Source: Bacteroidaceae bacterium (GTDB taxonomy: Bacteria; Bacteroidota; Bacteroidia; Bacteroidales; Bacteroidaceae). Taken from it: a DNA stretch of 64,000 nucleotides. The position numbers and the translations under genes are program-made. The stretch spans positions 38,242 to 102,241 of the forward strand of contig JAFSAT010000014.1 of assembly GCA_017442185.1 (NCBI GenBank), written 5' to 3'. Position 1 is the first letter of the stretch. The number at the start of each line of letters is the position of its first letter. Positions 1 to 8,182 of the stretch are shown piece after piece. Under the pieces are notes generated by a model that was given only the letters and a program-made list of their open reading frames with translations, made no database searches and was not told the origin of the DNA.

Positions 1-424
1 TGTGATGGTTATAGAGAATGCCGAGCGATTCGGCCTTTCGCAACTGCATCAGCTAAGGGGGCGTGTGGGGCGTGGTGGCAATCAGTCTTATTGTCTGCTT
101 GTGACAGATTATAAAATGAGTGACGATACGCGTAAACGCATGGAGATAATGACGTCGAGCAACGATGGCTTTGAAATTGCCGAAGCCGACCTTAAACTGC
201 GCGGCCCGGGAGATATGGAGGGTACTCAGCAAAGTGGCATTGCATTTGACCTTAAAATAGCTAATCTTGCTCGCGATGAGCAACTTCTGCAATATGTGCG
301 CGATATTGCCCGAGAAATTGTAGAGGCCGACCCACAGTGCAATAATCCCGCTTATCGTGTAATTTGGGAGCGTCTGCGTGCAATCAAAAAAAATAATAAT
401 TGGAATTGGGGCGCAATATCTTGA
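1..424 (+). CDS. recG: ATP-dependent DNA helicase RecG, C-terminal fragment
   Basis: This is the last ~140 residues of RecG, the helicase that remodels stalled replication forks and Holliday junctions. The open frame runs off the left edge, so the start is not in the window. Helicase motif VI is clear near the edge (ERFGLSQLHQLRGRVGRG), followed by the family's C-terminal region with the LKLRGPGDMEGTQQSG stretch. The stop is at 422-424. Nothing in the visible part looks degraded. Identification rests on motif VI and its C-terminal neighbour and is secure. Confidence 0.95.
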   Translation, partial: VMVIENAERFGLSQLHQLRGRVGRGGNQSYCLLVTDYKMSDDTRKRMEIMTSSNDGFEIAEADLKLRGPGDMEGTQQSGIAFDLKIANLARDEQLLQYVRDIAREIVEADPQCNNPAYRVIWERLRAIKKNNNWNWGAIS

Positions 425-460
425 TAATTTATACTTTGTTTTACGAGCTTCTTAGAATGA

Positions 461-499
461 CACCCCGTATCTCTTACTAAGAGATATTGGTTTTTGTAT
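461..499. repeat. 39-bp leader repeat, copy 1, with TCTCTT-ACT-AAGAGA palindrome
   Basis: This 39-bp element recurs at 653-691 in the same orientation with one difference. It contains TCTCTT and AAGAGA separated by ACT. In copy 2 the spacer is AGT, so the 19-bp cores (TATCTCTT...AAGAGATA) of the two copies are exact reverse complements, although the flanks are direct repeats. The same TCTCTT-N3-AAGAGA pattern occurs in the inverted repeats at 38653 and 38820. Confidence 0.85.
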
Positions 500-621
500 A
501 TCACTGATAAACAACAGATTACAAAGCAATAAGTTTTAAAAAAATATTTGTTTAAACAATTTGCCTTTTTATATAATTATCAATGAATGTTGATTTTTTT
601 ATAATTATTTCTAAATAAACA

Positions 622-652
622 TTGTGTATTTGGATAATAGTTTGTAAATTTG
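622..652 (+). promoter_or_regulatory. Putative promoter of the BspA-like gene
   Basis: TAAATTTG at 645-652 matches the Bacteroidetes -7 consensus TAnnTTTG. TTG at 622-624 lies 20 bp upstream, a fitting -33 position. The start point would fall inside repeat copy 2, giving a leader of roughly 80 nt before the ATG at 738. Position and consensus are seen in the sequence; activity is inferred. Confidence 0.6.
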
Positions 653-691
653 CACCCCGTATCTCTTAGTAAGAGATATTGGTTTTTGTAT
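653..691. repeat. 39-bp leader repeat, copy 2, with TCTCTT-AGT-AAGAGA palindrome
   Basis: This is the second copy of the 461-499 element, 192 bp downstream. It begins immediately after the -7 box, so transcripts of the downstream gene would carry the palindrome as a 5' hairpin. The rest of 425-737 is AT-rich and holds no gene. Confidence 0.85.
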
Positions 692-737
692 GATGTCACA
701 ATCTTCTTTTTGATTAGTATCAGTTAACATTATAGGT

Positions 738-2786
738 ATGAGAAAATTTACAATTTTTTTGATGCTTGTTGTATTCAGTATATGGCAGGCAAATGCACAG
801 ACTGTGGGTGATTGCGGAAATCTAAAGTGGAATTTCGAGGATGGTGTGCTCACTATCAGTGGCGAGGGTGAAATACCCGATTGTTCATCGGTGGTAAATC
901 AGCCTTGGGGCTCTTTGGCTGTTAAAAGCGTTGTTGTTGAAGAGGGTGTAACTTATATAGGTAAATATGCGTTTGCATCTTTGGAGCAGTTGGAGAGTGT
1001 CACTATTGCAGCAACAGTAGAGCGTATCGCAAATTATGCGTTCCGCGACCTTTCGTCGTTGCGCGAGGTGCGATTCGCAGGTAAAGAGGCATTACCCACG
1101 ATGAACGCTTCCAACGTGTTTCGCGGAACATCGCGTGGTGATATAACTGCCTATTGCGATTATAAGATGTATGAACAATACGATGCCTCATCTTTTGGGT
1201 TCGGAACTTATATCCTCACAGGTGAGCACACAGTATGGAGTGTAACTTCTTATTATGAATATAACACCTCTGATGCAACCCTTGTTGTGAACGCAGAGGG
1301 TTCATTGGATAGCCAATATCTGCAAAAAGTAATTTTTGCCGCAACAGGAGTAGATTCTAACGAGTCGGAATTATATAATGTTGAAACATTGATAATAGGT
1401 GAAGGTGTTACAGATATTAAATCCAGTGCATTTATATATTGCGAGTATCTGATGCACATTCAGTTGCCGTCGACATTGACGCAAATCGGAGAATACGTTT
1501 TTGCAGGAGCCAAAGATTTACATTCCGTAAGTTTTGCTTCGGCAGTGGCGCCCTATTTTTATCCTACTGCTTTTGTTGAGGGCCTGTCGATAGGCATAGC
1601 AGTTCCGGCAGGCAGCGAAGCATCTTACAATAATGAGAATTACGGAAAATATTTCGACCTTTCGTCTCTCTCAACCGAATGTGGTGCTCAAGGTGATAAT
1701 CTCACATACTCATATTCTAATGGTACACTTACCATTGCAGGTACAGGCGACATGAAGAATTTTGAATATGGAAAAGCTCCTTGGAATGCCTACGCAGCAG
1801 ACATCGTTACCGTTAATCTGCCCGAGGGGCTTACCGGCATCGGCGACTATGCCTTTTGCAATTGTAACAATCTCAGCAGTATAAATATAGCTGAAACAGA
1901 GGTCGGAGTAATCGGAACGTATGCGTTTTATCACTGCTCGGCGTTAAAGGAGATTGAACTGCCCGCTACACTTCACCAGATCAATGAAAATGCTTTTCGC
2001 AGCTCTTATATTGTGACAAATGAGGGTAGAATGATTTTAAATTCTCTGCCTGAGAATGTTCCCGATGGTGCTTACACTGTGCTTAACATTGTAGATGGCG
2101 GTGATGCAAATGCGTCGCTTCCCGAGAGTGCATACGGCCTTGAATTTGACGAAGCTAATTATAAGCGCACATTTGCCGCCGGAGGCATGGGCACAATTGT
2201 TATTCCGTTTAACTACAATGTGACACCGGTGAACGGTCTCTATTTTTATGAACTTTCGGCAATCGAGGGGTCGTATATCGTGTTCAACCAGACATATAAC
2301 CCCGAGCCTAACAAGCCTTATCTGTGGCAGAACAACACAGAGCATACGTTTACCGAGCTTACATCTTATGGCAACGTAAGCATAGCAGCTCCTTCGACAG
2401 ATGCACAGGCAGGAGAGTGGAGCCTTGTGGGCAGCTATCAAGAAAAGGTAATCACGGGCGATGAACTTGAGAGCAGCTATGCTCTTACGGCCGACGGAAA
2501 ATTGATGAATTCTACCACAAGCCTCAGAGTAAAGCCCTATCGTGCTTATTTCAGCGGCCCTGCATACGGTAATCTCTCTGCATCTCACATACAGTCGGCA
2601 GGTCGCACCATAGGTGTGCGCCTTGTGGATGTAGATGGCGAGACTACCACCATCGAAAATGTCATCATCGAAAATGATGGCTCCCTTAACTTTGATAATG
2701 CGGTGTACGACCTGAGCGGTCGTCGCGTGGAGAATCCATCCAACGGCATTTTCATTGTTAACGGTAAAAAAAACTATATAAAGTAA
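738..2786 (+). CDS. BspA-like leucine-rich-repeat surface protein
   Basis: A 682-residue exported protein starting with a signal peptide that ends near QANAQ. Two blocks follow the BspA/LRR_5 pattern (WNFEDGVLTISGEGEIPD, then 'VTIAATVERIANYAFRDL'-type repeats; again at about 315-430 'YSYSNGTLTIAGTGDM...IGDYAFCNCNNLSSI'). The C-terminal ~200 residues form a separate beta-rich region. The last 35 residues (YDLSGRRV...GIFIVNGKK) resemble the sorting tails of type IX secretion cargo. Family members are surface proteins, often adhesins; the ligand cannot be inferred. It has its own promoter and the repeat-bearing leader described at 461-691. A 53-residue ORF follows 36 bp downstream. Confidence 0.85.
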   Translation: MRKFTIFLMLVVFSIWQANAQTVGDCGNLKWNFEDGVLTISGEGEIPDCSSVVNQPWGSLAVKSVVVEEGVTYIGKYAFASLEQLESVTIAATVERIANYAFRDLSSLREVRFAGKEALPTMNASNVFRGTSRGDITAYCDYKMYEQYDASSFGFGTYILTGEHTVWSVTSYYEYNTSDATLVVNAEGSLDSQYLQKVIFAATGVDSNESELYNVETLIIGEGVTDIKSSAFIYCEYLMHIQLPSTLTQIGEYVFAGAKDLHSVSFASAVAPYFYPTAFVEGLSIGIAVPAGSEASYNNENYGKYFDLSSLSTECGAQGDNLTYSYSNGTLTIAGTGDMKNFEYGKAPWNAYAADIVTVNLPEGLTGIGDYAFCNCNNLSSINIAETEVGVIGTYAFYHCSALKEIELPATLHQINENAFRSSYIVTNEGRMILNSLPENVPDGAYTVLNIVDGGDANASLPESAYGLEFDEANYKRTFAAGGMGTIVIPFNYNVTPVNGLYFYELSAIEGSYIVFNQTYNPEPNKPYLWQNNTEHTFTELTSYGNVSIAAPSTDAQAGEWSLVGSYQEKVITGDELESSYALTADGKLMNSTTSLRVKPYRAYFSGPAYGNLSASHIQSAGRTIGVRLVDVDGETTTIENVIIENDGSLNFDNAVYDLSGRRVENPSNGIFIVNGKKNYIK

Positions 2787-2822
2787 TATTCCCGATTAGT
2801 TTATTTTAAATCAAATATAAAT

Positions 2823-2984
2823 ATGAAAAAAACTTATTTGAAGCCGCAGATTTCTGAAGTTAAAATGGTATCGATGAGCGTTGTTGCCGCATCATTTGAC
2901 ACCGGCGACATAGGGCAGACCGATGATGAAATTGTGACAAACTCCCGTCGTAACAGAAACGATTGGGATAATATCTGGCAATAA
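2823..2984 (+). CDS. Small 53-residue protein following the BspA-like gene
   Basis: This short ORF starts MKKTYLKPQISEVKM and ends in a polar, Asn/Asp/Trp-rich tail (NRNDWDNIWQ). The ATG is 36 bp after the upstream stop, no promoter is visible between them, and a terminator lies 27 bp after its own stop, so the two genes are probably cotranscribed. Short Bacteroidales proteins with a similar 'MKKxYxKPxxxxV' opening are common in my experience and have no known function. There is no signal peptide, although a short hydrophobic stretch (MSVVAAS) sits at residues 18-24. Confidence 0.65.
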   Translation: MKKTYLKPQISEVKMVSMSVVAASFDTGDIGQTDDEIVTNSRRNRNDWDNIWQ

Positions 2985-3010
2985 AGATTCTTGTAAAGAT
3001 AAATGTTGGG

Positions 3011-3048
3011 GAAATAGGGCGTATTGAAGAATATGCGTCCTATTTTCT
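3011..3048 (+). terminator. Rho-independent terminator
   Basis: An interrupted stem (AAATAGGGCG... paired with ...GCGTCCTATTT) with a short loop is followed by TTTTCTTTCTT. It would end the BspA-like transcript. Confidence 0.75.
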
Positions 3049-3114
3049 TTCTTATAGCCTAAATAACTTCTAAATATGTAAACCATAAATAACAGTTATT
3101 TGTAAAATAAATCG

Positions 3115-3122
3115 TATCTTTG
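3115..3122 (+). promoter_or_regulatory. -7 promoter box of the envelope operon
   Basis: TATCTTTG is a perfect TAnnTTTG match 71 bp before the first ATG at 3193. A TTTG at 3099-3102 is only 12 bp upstream, closer than the usual ~20 bp, so the -33 element is uncertain. Confidence 0.6.
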
Positions 3123-3192
3123 TTCTCTCAAAAAGTTGTATAGGTAATGAAAATCAGACTGCGTGAGGCAGTTGAATATTTATAGAATAATA

Positions 3193-4857
3193 ATGCAGAA
3201 GTACTGTTTTTTGTTTCTCCTGTTTTTTTGTGTGCCTTATAGCGCTCTGTGCTATTCTTCTAACGGTAAAGAAAACAGTGATAGTATAACATTCAAAGAT
3301 CGTATAGGTATTCATACAAACACGTTGGGTTGGTTGTCTATGACCCCGAATTTTGCTCTTGAATATGATTTGCTCCGGAATGACAGGCGAAAAGTATCAC
3401 TCTATCTCTCCGGTAAATATAATTGGGATACCAAACAGAAATATGATTCGCGCTACGTGTATGATATTCTTGGTATGAAGGCCGAGGTGCGCTGGTACTT
3501 TCGCACAAGAAAACGCGAAAGTTGGGAAAAGCCAATGGTAAGTTCCACAAGAGGCTTTTTTAATCGTATGTTAAAGAGTCGTCGTTTGCTAACTGCAAAA
3601 AACAATCCTCGTCTTCATCGAGCCTATTACATGGCACCTTATGTAAGCTACGACAAATATAGAATAAAACCGGGAAGTACAGGATACGACGGAACGATGC
3701 TCAGTGCAGGTGTGTCGTTTGGATATACCGCACCACTGTATATTTATAATTCAGGCGCTGCGATAGATTTTGAAATAGGAGCATCCGTAGGTGCAGCAAA
3801 AGTCTCATACGATAAATTTGAATATGATAGTGACGAGAGAACCTATGTGGCAAAGAGTGGAGGGAAAGATGCCTTTTTGCCCTATCCGATACTCTCGGAT
3901 TTGCGACTGTCATTAGTATATCGCTTCAAACCTATCAGAGAACAGATTACAGCGGTAAATTCCGAGGAGCTTGAATACAGTGCACGCATGTATGAACTAA
4001 GAACTTTGTACGAAGAGAATAATGCACGCTTTGTTCCAAATGATACATTGTCGGTTCTGAATAAAAAAGTACATAACAAGAATACACTCATAAATCGCCT
4101 GAACGATGCAATCATGAAGCATCCCGGCGCCGACTCTACAATGCTTCTCGAACAGTTGCGCCCTGCATACAGATATGTCAAATTACCAAGGCGAATGCTC
4201 GCAAACGGCTCTAACATAATGTTGCCGAACAAAGAAATCAAATCGGTTAGAGAATTGAACGTACCATATATCGACCACTTGATAGAGGCGCATCCCTACA
4301 TTGTATCGGGTAGTGGCGTGCTGTCGGTTGAGGAACGCATGTTGCAAAACTACAATATGTTGCGCACTATGCTGTTGAATAATAACGACACAGTGTCGGG
4401 AATATCATTCTTTGAATTTATAACAGCGTCAATTCCCGATATTAACGAATTTTGTGTAGATGCACATAATAAAGTGTATCTGCTTGGCCAAAAGTCGACA
4501 GATGACGAGACATCCTTGGTCGTGCGCACATATAGAAGCGGTGAGGCCGACAAAACAGGAAAAGTGACGGTTAATCCGATGCCCTTTATGGAAAGCCGCG
4601 ATACGCTATGGTTGAACAATGCTCAATCGTTTAACCGAATGTGCGTGAACGACGAAATAGAGGCTCGCAATCTTGTGAAAATAGCAAAGATAGAGGCTGC
4701 TCTCGATATTATTATAGACAAAGAGCATTTTAAAATCATAAAAGCAGACAAAGCCGCGAAAAATCACGATAGATTAAAAAAAGAAAAACAAGAACTTGTA
4801 TGGTATGTCGATGTAAAGAATAAAGAGGAACTTGTATACTCTTATGTGGATGACTGA
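3193..4857 (+). CDS. DUF3575-like envelope protein with unknown C-terminal domain
   Basis: A 554-residue exported protein. I chose the ATG at 3193 because it directly precedes the signal peptide (MQKYCFLFLLFFCVPYSALCYS); the upstream in-frame GTG would add ten unrelated residues. Residues ~30-250 look like a DUF3575 outer-membrane-type domain (GIHTNTLGWLSMTPNFALEY, 'YYMAPYVSYDKYR', aromatic-rich alternating strands). The remaining ~300 residues are unrecognised and mostly helical in appearance, with a lysine-rich stretch near the end. It is the first gene of a five-gene run, 59 bp upstream of a second, shorter DUF3575-like gene. Its function is unknown. DUF3575 proteins often sit beside OmpA-type genes in Bacteroidales surface-structure loci, which matches this context. 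Confidence 0.75.
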   Translation: MQKYCFLFLLFFCVPYSALCYSSNGKENSDSITFKDRIGIHTNTLGWLSMTPNFALEYDLLRNDRRKVSLYLSGKYNWDTKQKYDSRYVYDILGMKAEVRWYFRTRKRESWEKPMVSSTRGFFNRMLKSRRLLTAKNNPRLHRAYYMAPYVSYDKYRIKPGSTGYDGTMLSAGVSFGYTAPLYIYNSGAAIDFEIGASVGAAKVSYDKFEYDSDERTYVAKSGGKDAFLPYPILSDLRLSLVYRFKPIREQITAVNSEELEYSARMYELRTLYEENNARFVPNDTLSVLNKKVHNKNTLINRLNDAIMKHPGADSTMLLEQLRPAYRYVKLPRRMLANGSNIMLPNKEIKSVRELNVPYIDHLIEAHPYIVSGSGVLSVEERMLQNYNMLRTMLLNNNDTVSGISFFEFITASIPDINEFCVDAHNKVYLLGQKSTDDETSLVVRTYRSGEADKTGKVTVNPMPFMESRDTLWLNNAQSFNRMCVNDEIEARNLVKIAKIEAALDIIIDKEHFKIIKADKAAKNHDRLKKEKQELVWYVDVKNKEELVYSYVDD

Positions 4858-4916
4858 TATTAAAGTGAAGTCCAAAATTTCAGATACTTATCCACTTCTT
4901 AAACCATTGAATTTCT

Positions 4917-5462
4917 ATGAACCTGACAAAGAAAATAACAACTATAATATTATTTCTTATGCTGACCATTTGTGCCCGGGCACAAATGGTGGCTGTGAAG
5001 AGCGATCTTGTGAAAGATGCTTTGATGATTCCCGATGCCGGTGTAGAACTTGTTGTAGGTGGCAGGCACACATTGGGTCTGAGCGTTTTTGCTGCAACAA
5101 AGCCTTGGGGACATAATGCCGAGATTTTAGGGTTGTCCCCTCGTTTCCGATATTGGTTAAGCGGGCGACCTTTTTCGCGTCTCTTCTTGGGATGTGCCAC
5201 ACAAATAGCAAACTACAATATAGAGTGGGGTAAAGAAAAATACAACGGAAACTCCATTTCGGCTGGATTGCTCATGGGCTATGCCTTTAATCTGTCAAAA
5301 AGGTTTAATATAGAACTTGCATGGGGTACCGACATAATGTATTACAGCCATAAAGACCACTATTTAGGTGATAAATTTTATGAAGCAGGGCAGAGAGCCG
5401 AGTCCTACGGCACAATATTCACTCCCCGTTTAGAGGTGTCGTTGCTATATATCATCAGATAA
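4917..5462 (+). CDS. DUF3575 family outer-membrane-like protein
   Basis: A 181-residue protein with a signal peptide (MNLTKKITTIILFLMLTICARAQ). The mature part fits DUF3575: 'DALMIPDAGVELVVGGRHTLGLS', 'LGLSPRFRYWLSGRPFSRLFLG' and a terminal aromatic strand (PRLEVSLLYIIR), consistent with a small beta-barrel or barrel-like fold. It lies between the longer DUF3575-like gene and the OmpA-type gene, with a 31-bp gap to the latter. It likely contributes to the same envelope complex; no biochemical role is known to me. Confidence 0.8.
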   Translation: MNLTKKITTIILFLMLTICARAQMVAVKSDLVKDALMIPDAGVELVVGGRHTLGLSVFAATKPWGHNAEILGLSPRFRYWLSGRPFSRLFLGCATQIANYNIEWGKEKYNGNSISAGLLMGYAFNLSKRFNIELAWGTDIMYYSHKDHYLGDKFYEAGQRAESYGTIFTPRLEVSLLYIIR

Positions 5463-5493
5463 TAACATATCGCTGAATCTAAAGTTTTAACGA

Positions 5494-8181
5494 ATGAACA
5501 TACGTATATTATATATAACATTATTGCTTGTAATGTTGCCCTTTATGTGTGTAAAATCACAGGAGGACAGGGTAGTTACAGGAAGCGTGAGCATAGATAC
5601 CGCCGACCCGGGTTTGGAGGTAGAGGTTATGAAAGACATTGTCATATATACATTCATAGAGAAAAAAGATGTCGATGAGGCGATAGAAATACTTAAGACA
5701 AAGCCCGAAGAAAAGATTAATTTTTATTTTGACATTGCCAAGCCCGACCCTCGCATAATGACAATAGGAGAATTTAAACTGACAATGCCACCCTCGGGAG
5801 GGTATCTGCTTGTGTGGTGTCCCGAGTATACAAAATGTCCGTATGCTCGGTATGAGCATAGAACTGTTTCATCAGGTATGAATATAGTCTTAAAATACGA
5901 TGATGAAAAATTTGAACGTACGATAACCAAGGAAGGCGACACAGTGAGGCAAGTAAAAAACGTAACCATCACAGCCGAGAGAATAGGTGCGAAAGAAAGC
6001 GTATCGGCAAGTGCCGAAGAGGGTGGAGTGATGGAGAGTGAGATGATACTTAAAATACCATACAGGGTGAAACCTAATATGAGAGTGGCTGTTCAGCCTA
6101 TGTGGTACGACAGAGTGGATATTGGCAATGAGAACAGCGACACGTTGTTTTCTTACGGAAAAATAGTATATCGCGACAGAAACGAGTATAAAACAACATT
6201 GACACGTCTGATGGACTTTGACCTTATGCGCGATACTATCTACTCCATGGCAAGTGACAGCACCACACGCTATGTAAAAGAAGTTGATGGGCATAAAATA
6301 TTCTCCAACATACAATTCTCGCCAAAGAACGATACAATATTTGTGCATGTGATAGATACAATGTCGGGCTACGACCCCGACTATTCACACCCTTATCCCT
6401 TTGGCGTGATTGTGGCAGTTGGCGATTATAATACAATCATATACAAAGAGACTGATAAAGATGACGGTGAAAGGCGTAACCCTCTGAAATTTCTTGACTT
6501 TACATTTAAAGAATTCCTTCCCGACAAAAATAAGTTTAAAGAAAAGATGGAAGCCCGCAGGTATGAAGCGCCCGGCGAACTTAAACTGAATTTCCAGCAA
6601 GGAAGGGCTGTTATTGTCCCCAACGATTCATCGAGCAGGGCGCAGTTGGATAATCTGCGTGCTACGTTTGCAGGTATAAAGGCCGACAGCCGCAGTTCGT
6701 TGGTGCGTGTCACAGTCTATGGAATGGCGTCTCCCGAAGGTAATCTCTCGCACAATAAGGAGCTTGCTCGCAAGCGTGCGCAATATGCAATGGAGCAGAT
6801 AAAGACATTCACAGAGCGCAGTGTGCAGATGTATGAGCCTCAGGTTGCACCATGGAGCGCAGTGGTAGAGCTTTTGATTGCCGACGGACTTACCGAAGAG
6901 GCCGACGAAATTAACGCGATAATAGCCGCACATCCCGGTGATATAATGGCACAAGGTCGACGAATTGCCGCGCTCGGATGCTACGAAACTATTAAAGAGC
7001 GCTATCTGCCCATGCTCAGAACCGTAAGATACAACTACAGGGTGAATATCGAAGCGCAGCTACCTCCCGACATAGTGTTGCAACGATACAGAGAGGGTAA
7101 CTTTGACTCTTTTAAGCGAGGCGAATATTGGACGCTCTTTAACTTTATTGAAGATAAAAACGAACTTGAAGGAGTGGTTAAGCATGCGCATGATGTAACA
7201 AGAAACACATATAACTCCGATTCGGTATATTGCAAGGGGTATTGGCCTTATGCCGCCTGTCTTTTGGCATGCTGTTATATTGCAAGAGACACAGTAGACC
7301 TTGATGTGCTCTCTCCTTTCCTCGACCTTAATGTTGTAAACGACACAGTATCACGTTTGCGTTTCCAAAGAAACAGCTCCATAACTACAAACCGCATAGT
7401 TGAATATATCAATTATCCCGAGGTTGCTGCCAACCAGCTGATTATGGTGCTGAAACAGCCAAATTCGCCCTTGCGCCGGAAAATACCTGTTCTTGAAGCT
7501 ATAATGAAAGGGCAAGGGCTTGAGTATGACACGCTTGCCGCCATATCCAAATGTATGCGCGGAGGGTATAAACCCGGAAGCGTCTCAAATGAAGATGAGG
7601 CTCAGAGAATACGCAATATAGTATCGTCAACTTCGGTGACAAACGATGTTATAATAAACTTGGCGATGGACGAGCCGGGTGACACCGACACAAAATATCT
7701 TGATGCGGCTGAGGTAAAATCGGCCATGCTGCCCGATAATGCCGTCTCCGATTATCTGAAGGCTGTAATAAAATTCCGGAAGAATGATAATTTAGCCGCC
7801 GACAGCCTTCTTGCCGAGAGCTTTGTAAAAGACCCAAAGATGATTGCAATTGCATACAACGACAAAGACCTTATCTCTGCCGATGGCAGCTACAAAGTGG
7901 TGGCAGGTGGATTGCGTTTTTGGAATACAATAATGTCCGGCAAGGTTGAAGGAAAAGACGACCATCCATATACTTGGTGGGCAAAAGCCTTTGCCGAACT
8001 GAATAAGGGCAGCTACGCCGATGTTGAACTTGCAAAAGAGTATATGTATCGCTGCTTCGAGCTTGATAAACGTTATTTGAGAATATTAAGTGTCTCAATC
8101 AAGAGCGATAAGGAAATAGTAAATAATGCATTATTAACTGAAAGGTTGAGAGAAATCAGAAGTGAATATGACAGAGAATAA
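5494..8181 (+). CDS. Large OmpA-family periplasmic/outer-membrane protein
   Basis: An 895-residue exported protein (signal peptide ending near MCVKSQ). Residues ~20-330 hold beta-rich regions of unknown type, possibly DUF3868-like. Residues ~360-440 contain an OmpA-like peptidoglycan-binding segment (LKLNFQQGRAVIVPNDSS, VTVYGMASPEGNLSHNKELARKRAQYA). The C-terminal ~430 residues are helical with repeat-like character, possibly TPR-related. It is third in the operon and ends 1 bp before the next start. The role is inferred to be anchoring an outer-membrane assembly to peptidoglycan. Domain names beyond OmpA are uncertain. Confidence 0.7.
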   Translation: MNIRILYITLLLVMLPFMCVKSQEDRVVTGSVSIDTADPGLEVEVMKDIVIYTFIEKKDVDEAIEILKTKPEEKINFYFDIAKPDPRIMTIGEFKLTMPPSGGYLLVWCPEYTKCPYARYEHRTVSSGMNIVLKYDDEKFERTITKEGDTVRQVKNVTITAERIGAKESVSASAEEGGVMESEMILKIPYRVKPNMRVAVQPMWYDRVDIGNENSDTLFSYGKIVYRDRNEYKTTLTRLMDFDLMRDTIYSMASDSTTRYVKEVDGHKIFSNIQFSPKNDTIFVHVIDTMSGYDPDYSHPYPFGVIVAVGDYNTIIYKETDKDDGERRNPLKFLDFTFKEFLPDKNKFKEKMEARRYEAPGELKLNFQQGRAVIVPNDSSSRAQLDNLRATFAGIKADSRSSLVRVTVYGMASPEGNLSHNKELARKRAQYAMEQIKTFTERSVQMYEPQVAPWSAVVELLIADGLTEEADEINAIIAAHPGDIMAQGRRIAALGCYETIKERYLPMLRTVRYNYRVNIEAQLPPDIVLQRYREGNFDSFKRGEYWTLFNFIEDKNELEGVVKHAHDVTRNTYNSDSVYCKGYWPYAACLLACCYIARDTVDLDVLSPFLDLNVVNDTVSRLRFQRNSSITTNRIVEYINYPEVAANQLIMVLKQPNSPLRRKIPVLEAIMKGQGLEYDTLAAISKCMRGGYKPGSVSNEDEAQRIRNIVSSTSVTNDVIINLAMDEPGDTDTKYLDAAEVKSAMLPDNAVSDYLKAVIKFRKNDNLAADSLLAESFVKDPKMIAIAYNDKDLISADGSYKVVAGGLRFWNTIMSGKVEGKDDHPYTWWAKAFAELNKGSYADVELAKEYMYRCFELDKRYLRILSVSIKSDKEIVNNALLTERLREIRSEYDRE

Positions 8182-8182
8182 C

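Noticed and set aside
461..691. Two 39-bp repeats as the start of a CRISPR array
   Set aside because: There are only two copies, 153 bp apart, flanking a promoter, and no cas genes. The palindromic core fits a recombination or RNA element better.
2037..2588. 183-residue minus-strand frame inside the BspA-like gene
   Set aside because: It is a shadow of the coding strand and lacks recognisable domains.
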